NCBI GenBank assembly: GCA_902564565.1
Contig: CACFBW010000004.1
Location: 1 to 64,000, forward strand
Direction of reading: 5' to 3'
DNA from: an uncultured Pelagibacteraceae bacterium
GTDB lineage: Bacteria > Pseudomonadota > Alphaproteobacteria > Pelagibacterales > Pelagibacteraceae
DNA: 64,000 bases
Numbering within the stretch: the stretch's first letter is position 1; every line of letters starts with the position of its first letter. Below are positions 63,871 through 64,000 of the stretch, piece after piece. Below the pieces are notes generated by a model. It was not told the origin of the DNA. It saw only the letters and a program-made list of their open reading frames with translations, and did not search any database. The position numbers and the translations under genes were made by a program.

Positions 63871-64000
63871 ATGGCCCTAAAAACATTTAAACCTTATACA
63901 AAATCAACAAGAGGAACAATTTTAATTAACAGAGTTGGCTTATGGAAAGGAAAACCTTTCAAATCTCTTGTTTCGCAAAAAAATTCTAGAAAAGGTAGAA
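63871..64000 (+). CDS. rplB: 50S ribosomal protein L2, 5' partial (runs off window)
   Basis: ATG at 63871: MALKTFKPYTKSTRGTILINRVGLWKGKPFKSL. Confidence 0.93.
   Translation, partial: MALKTFKPYTKSTRGTILINRVGLWKGKPFKSLVSQKNSRKGR

Noticed and set aside
1-64000. CRISPR array, prophage, transposon or toxin-antitoxin system
   Set aside because: No regularly spaced repeats, integrases, transposases, phage structural genes or recognisable TA pairs were seen on read-through.

Overview
The window is about 64 kb, AT-rich and very gene-dense. Protein content and gene order look like a streamlined alphaproteobacterium of the SAR11/Pelagibacterales type; this is inferred from sequence character, with no database search. 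Most of it is core genome: purine biosynthesis (purL-Q-S-C-B), nrdAB, a 2-methylcitrate cycle cluster (prpC-B-D), glmU(C-terminal half)-glmS, aroF-type DAHP synthase, nadE, cysS, cimA, rpsD, nadK, and a long translation/transcription block (tRNA-Tyr, tRNA-Gly, tuf, tRNA-Trp, secE, nusG, rplKAJL, rpoBC, rpsL, rpsG, fusA, rpsJ, rplC, rplD, rplW, rplB partial). Five tRNAs were read directly (Leu-TAA, Thr-TGT, Tyr-GTA, Gly-TCC, Trp-CCA). I saw no CRISPR array, prophage, transposase or rRNA. I found no clearly novel multi-gene system. The best leads are: (i) mtnA + class II aldolase + a SpeD-SpeE fusion, suggesting an oxygen-independent MTA disposal/salvage shunt beside polyamine synthesis; (ii) tRNA genes abutting protein genes, including nadK starting 5 nt after tRNA-Leu with the tRNA acceptor stem as the only SD-like sequence; (iii) mutually exclusive hairpins in the rpsL leader; (iv) an exact GTTC-N7-GTTC LexA-type box upstream of nrdAB; (v) a stand-alone GlmU acetyltransferase half; (vi) intercistronic hairpins in the ABC-transporter and rplL-rpoB gaps.
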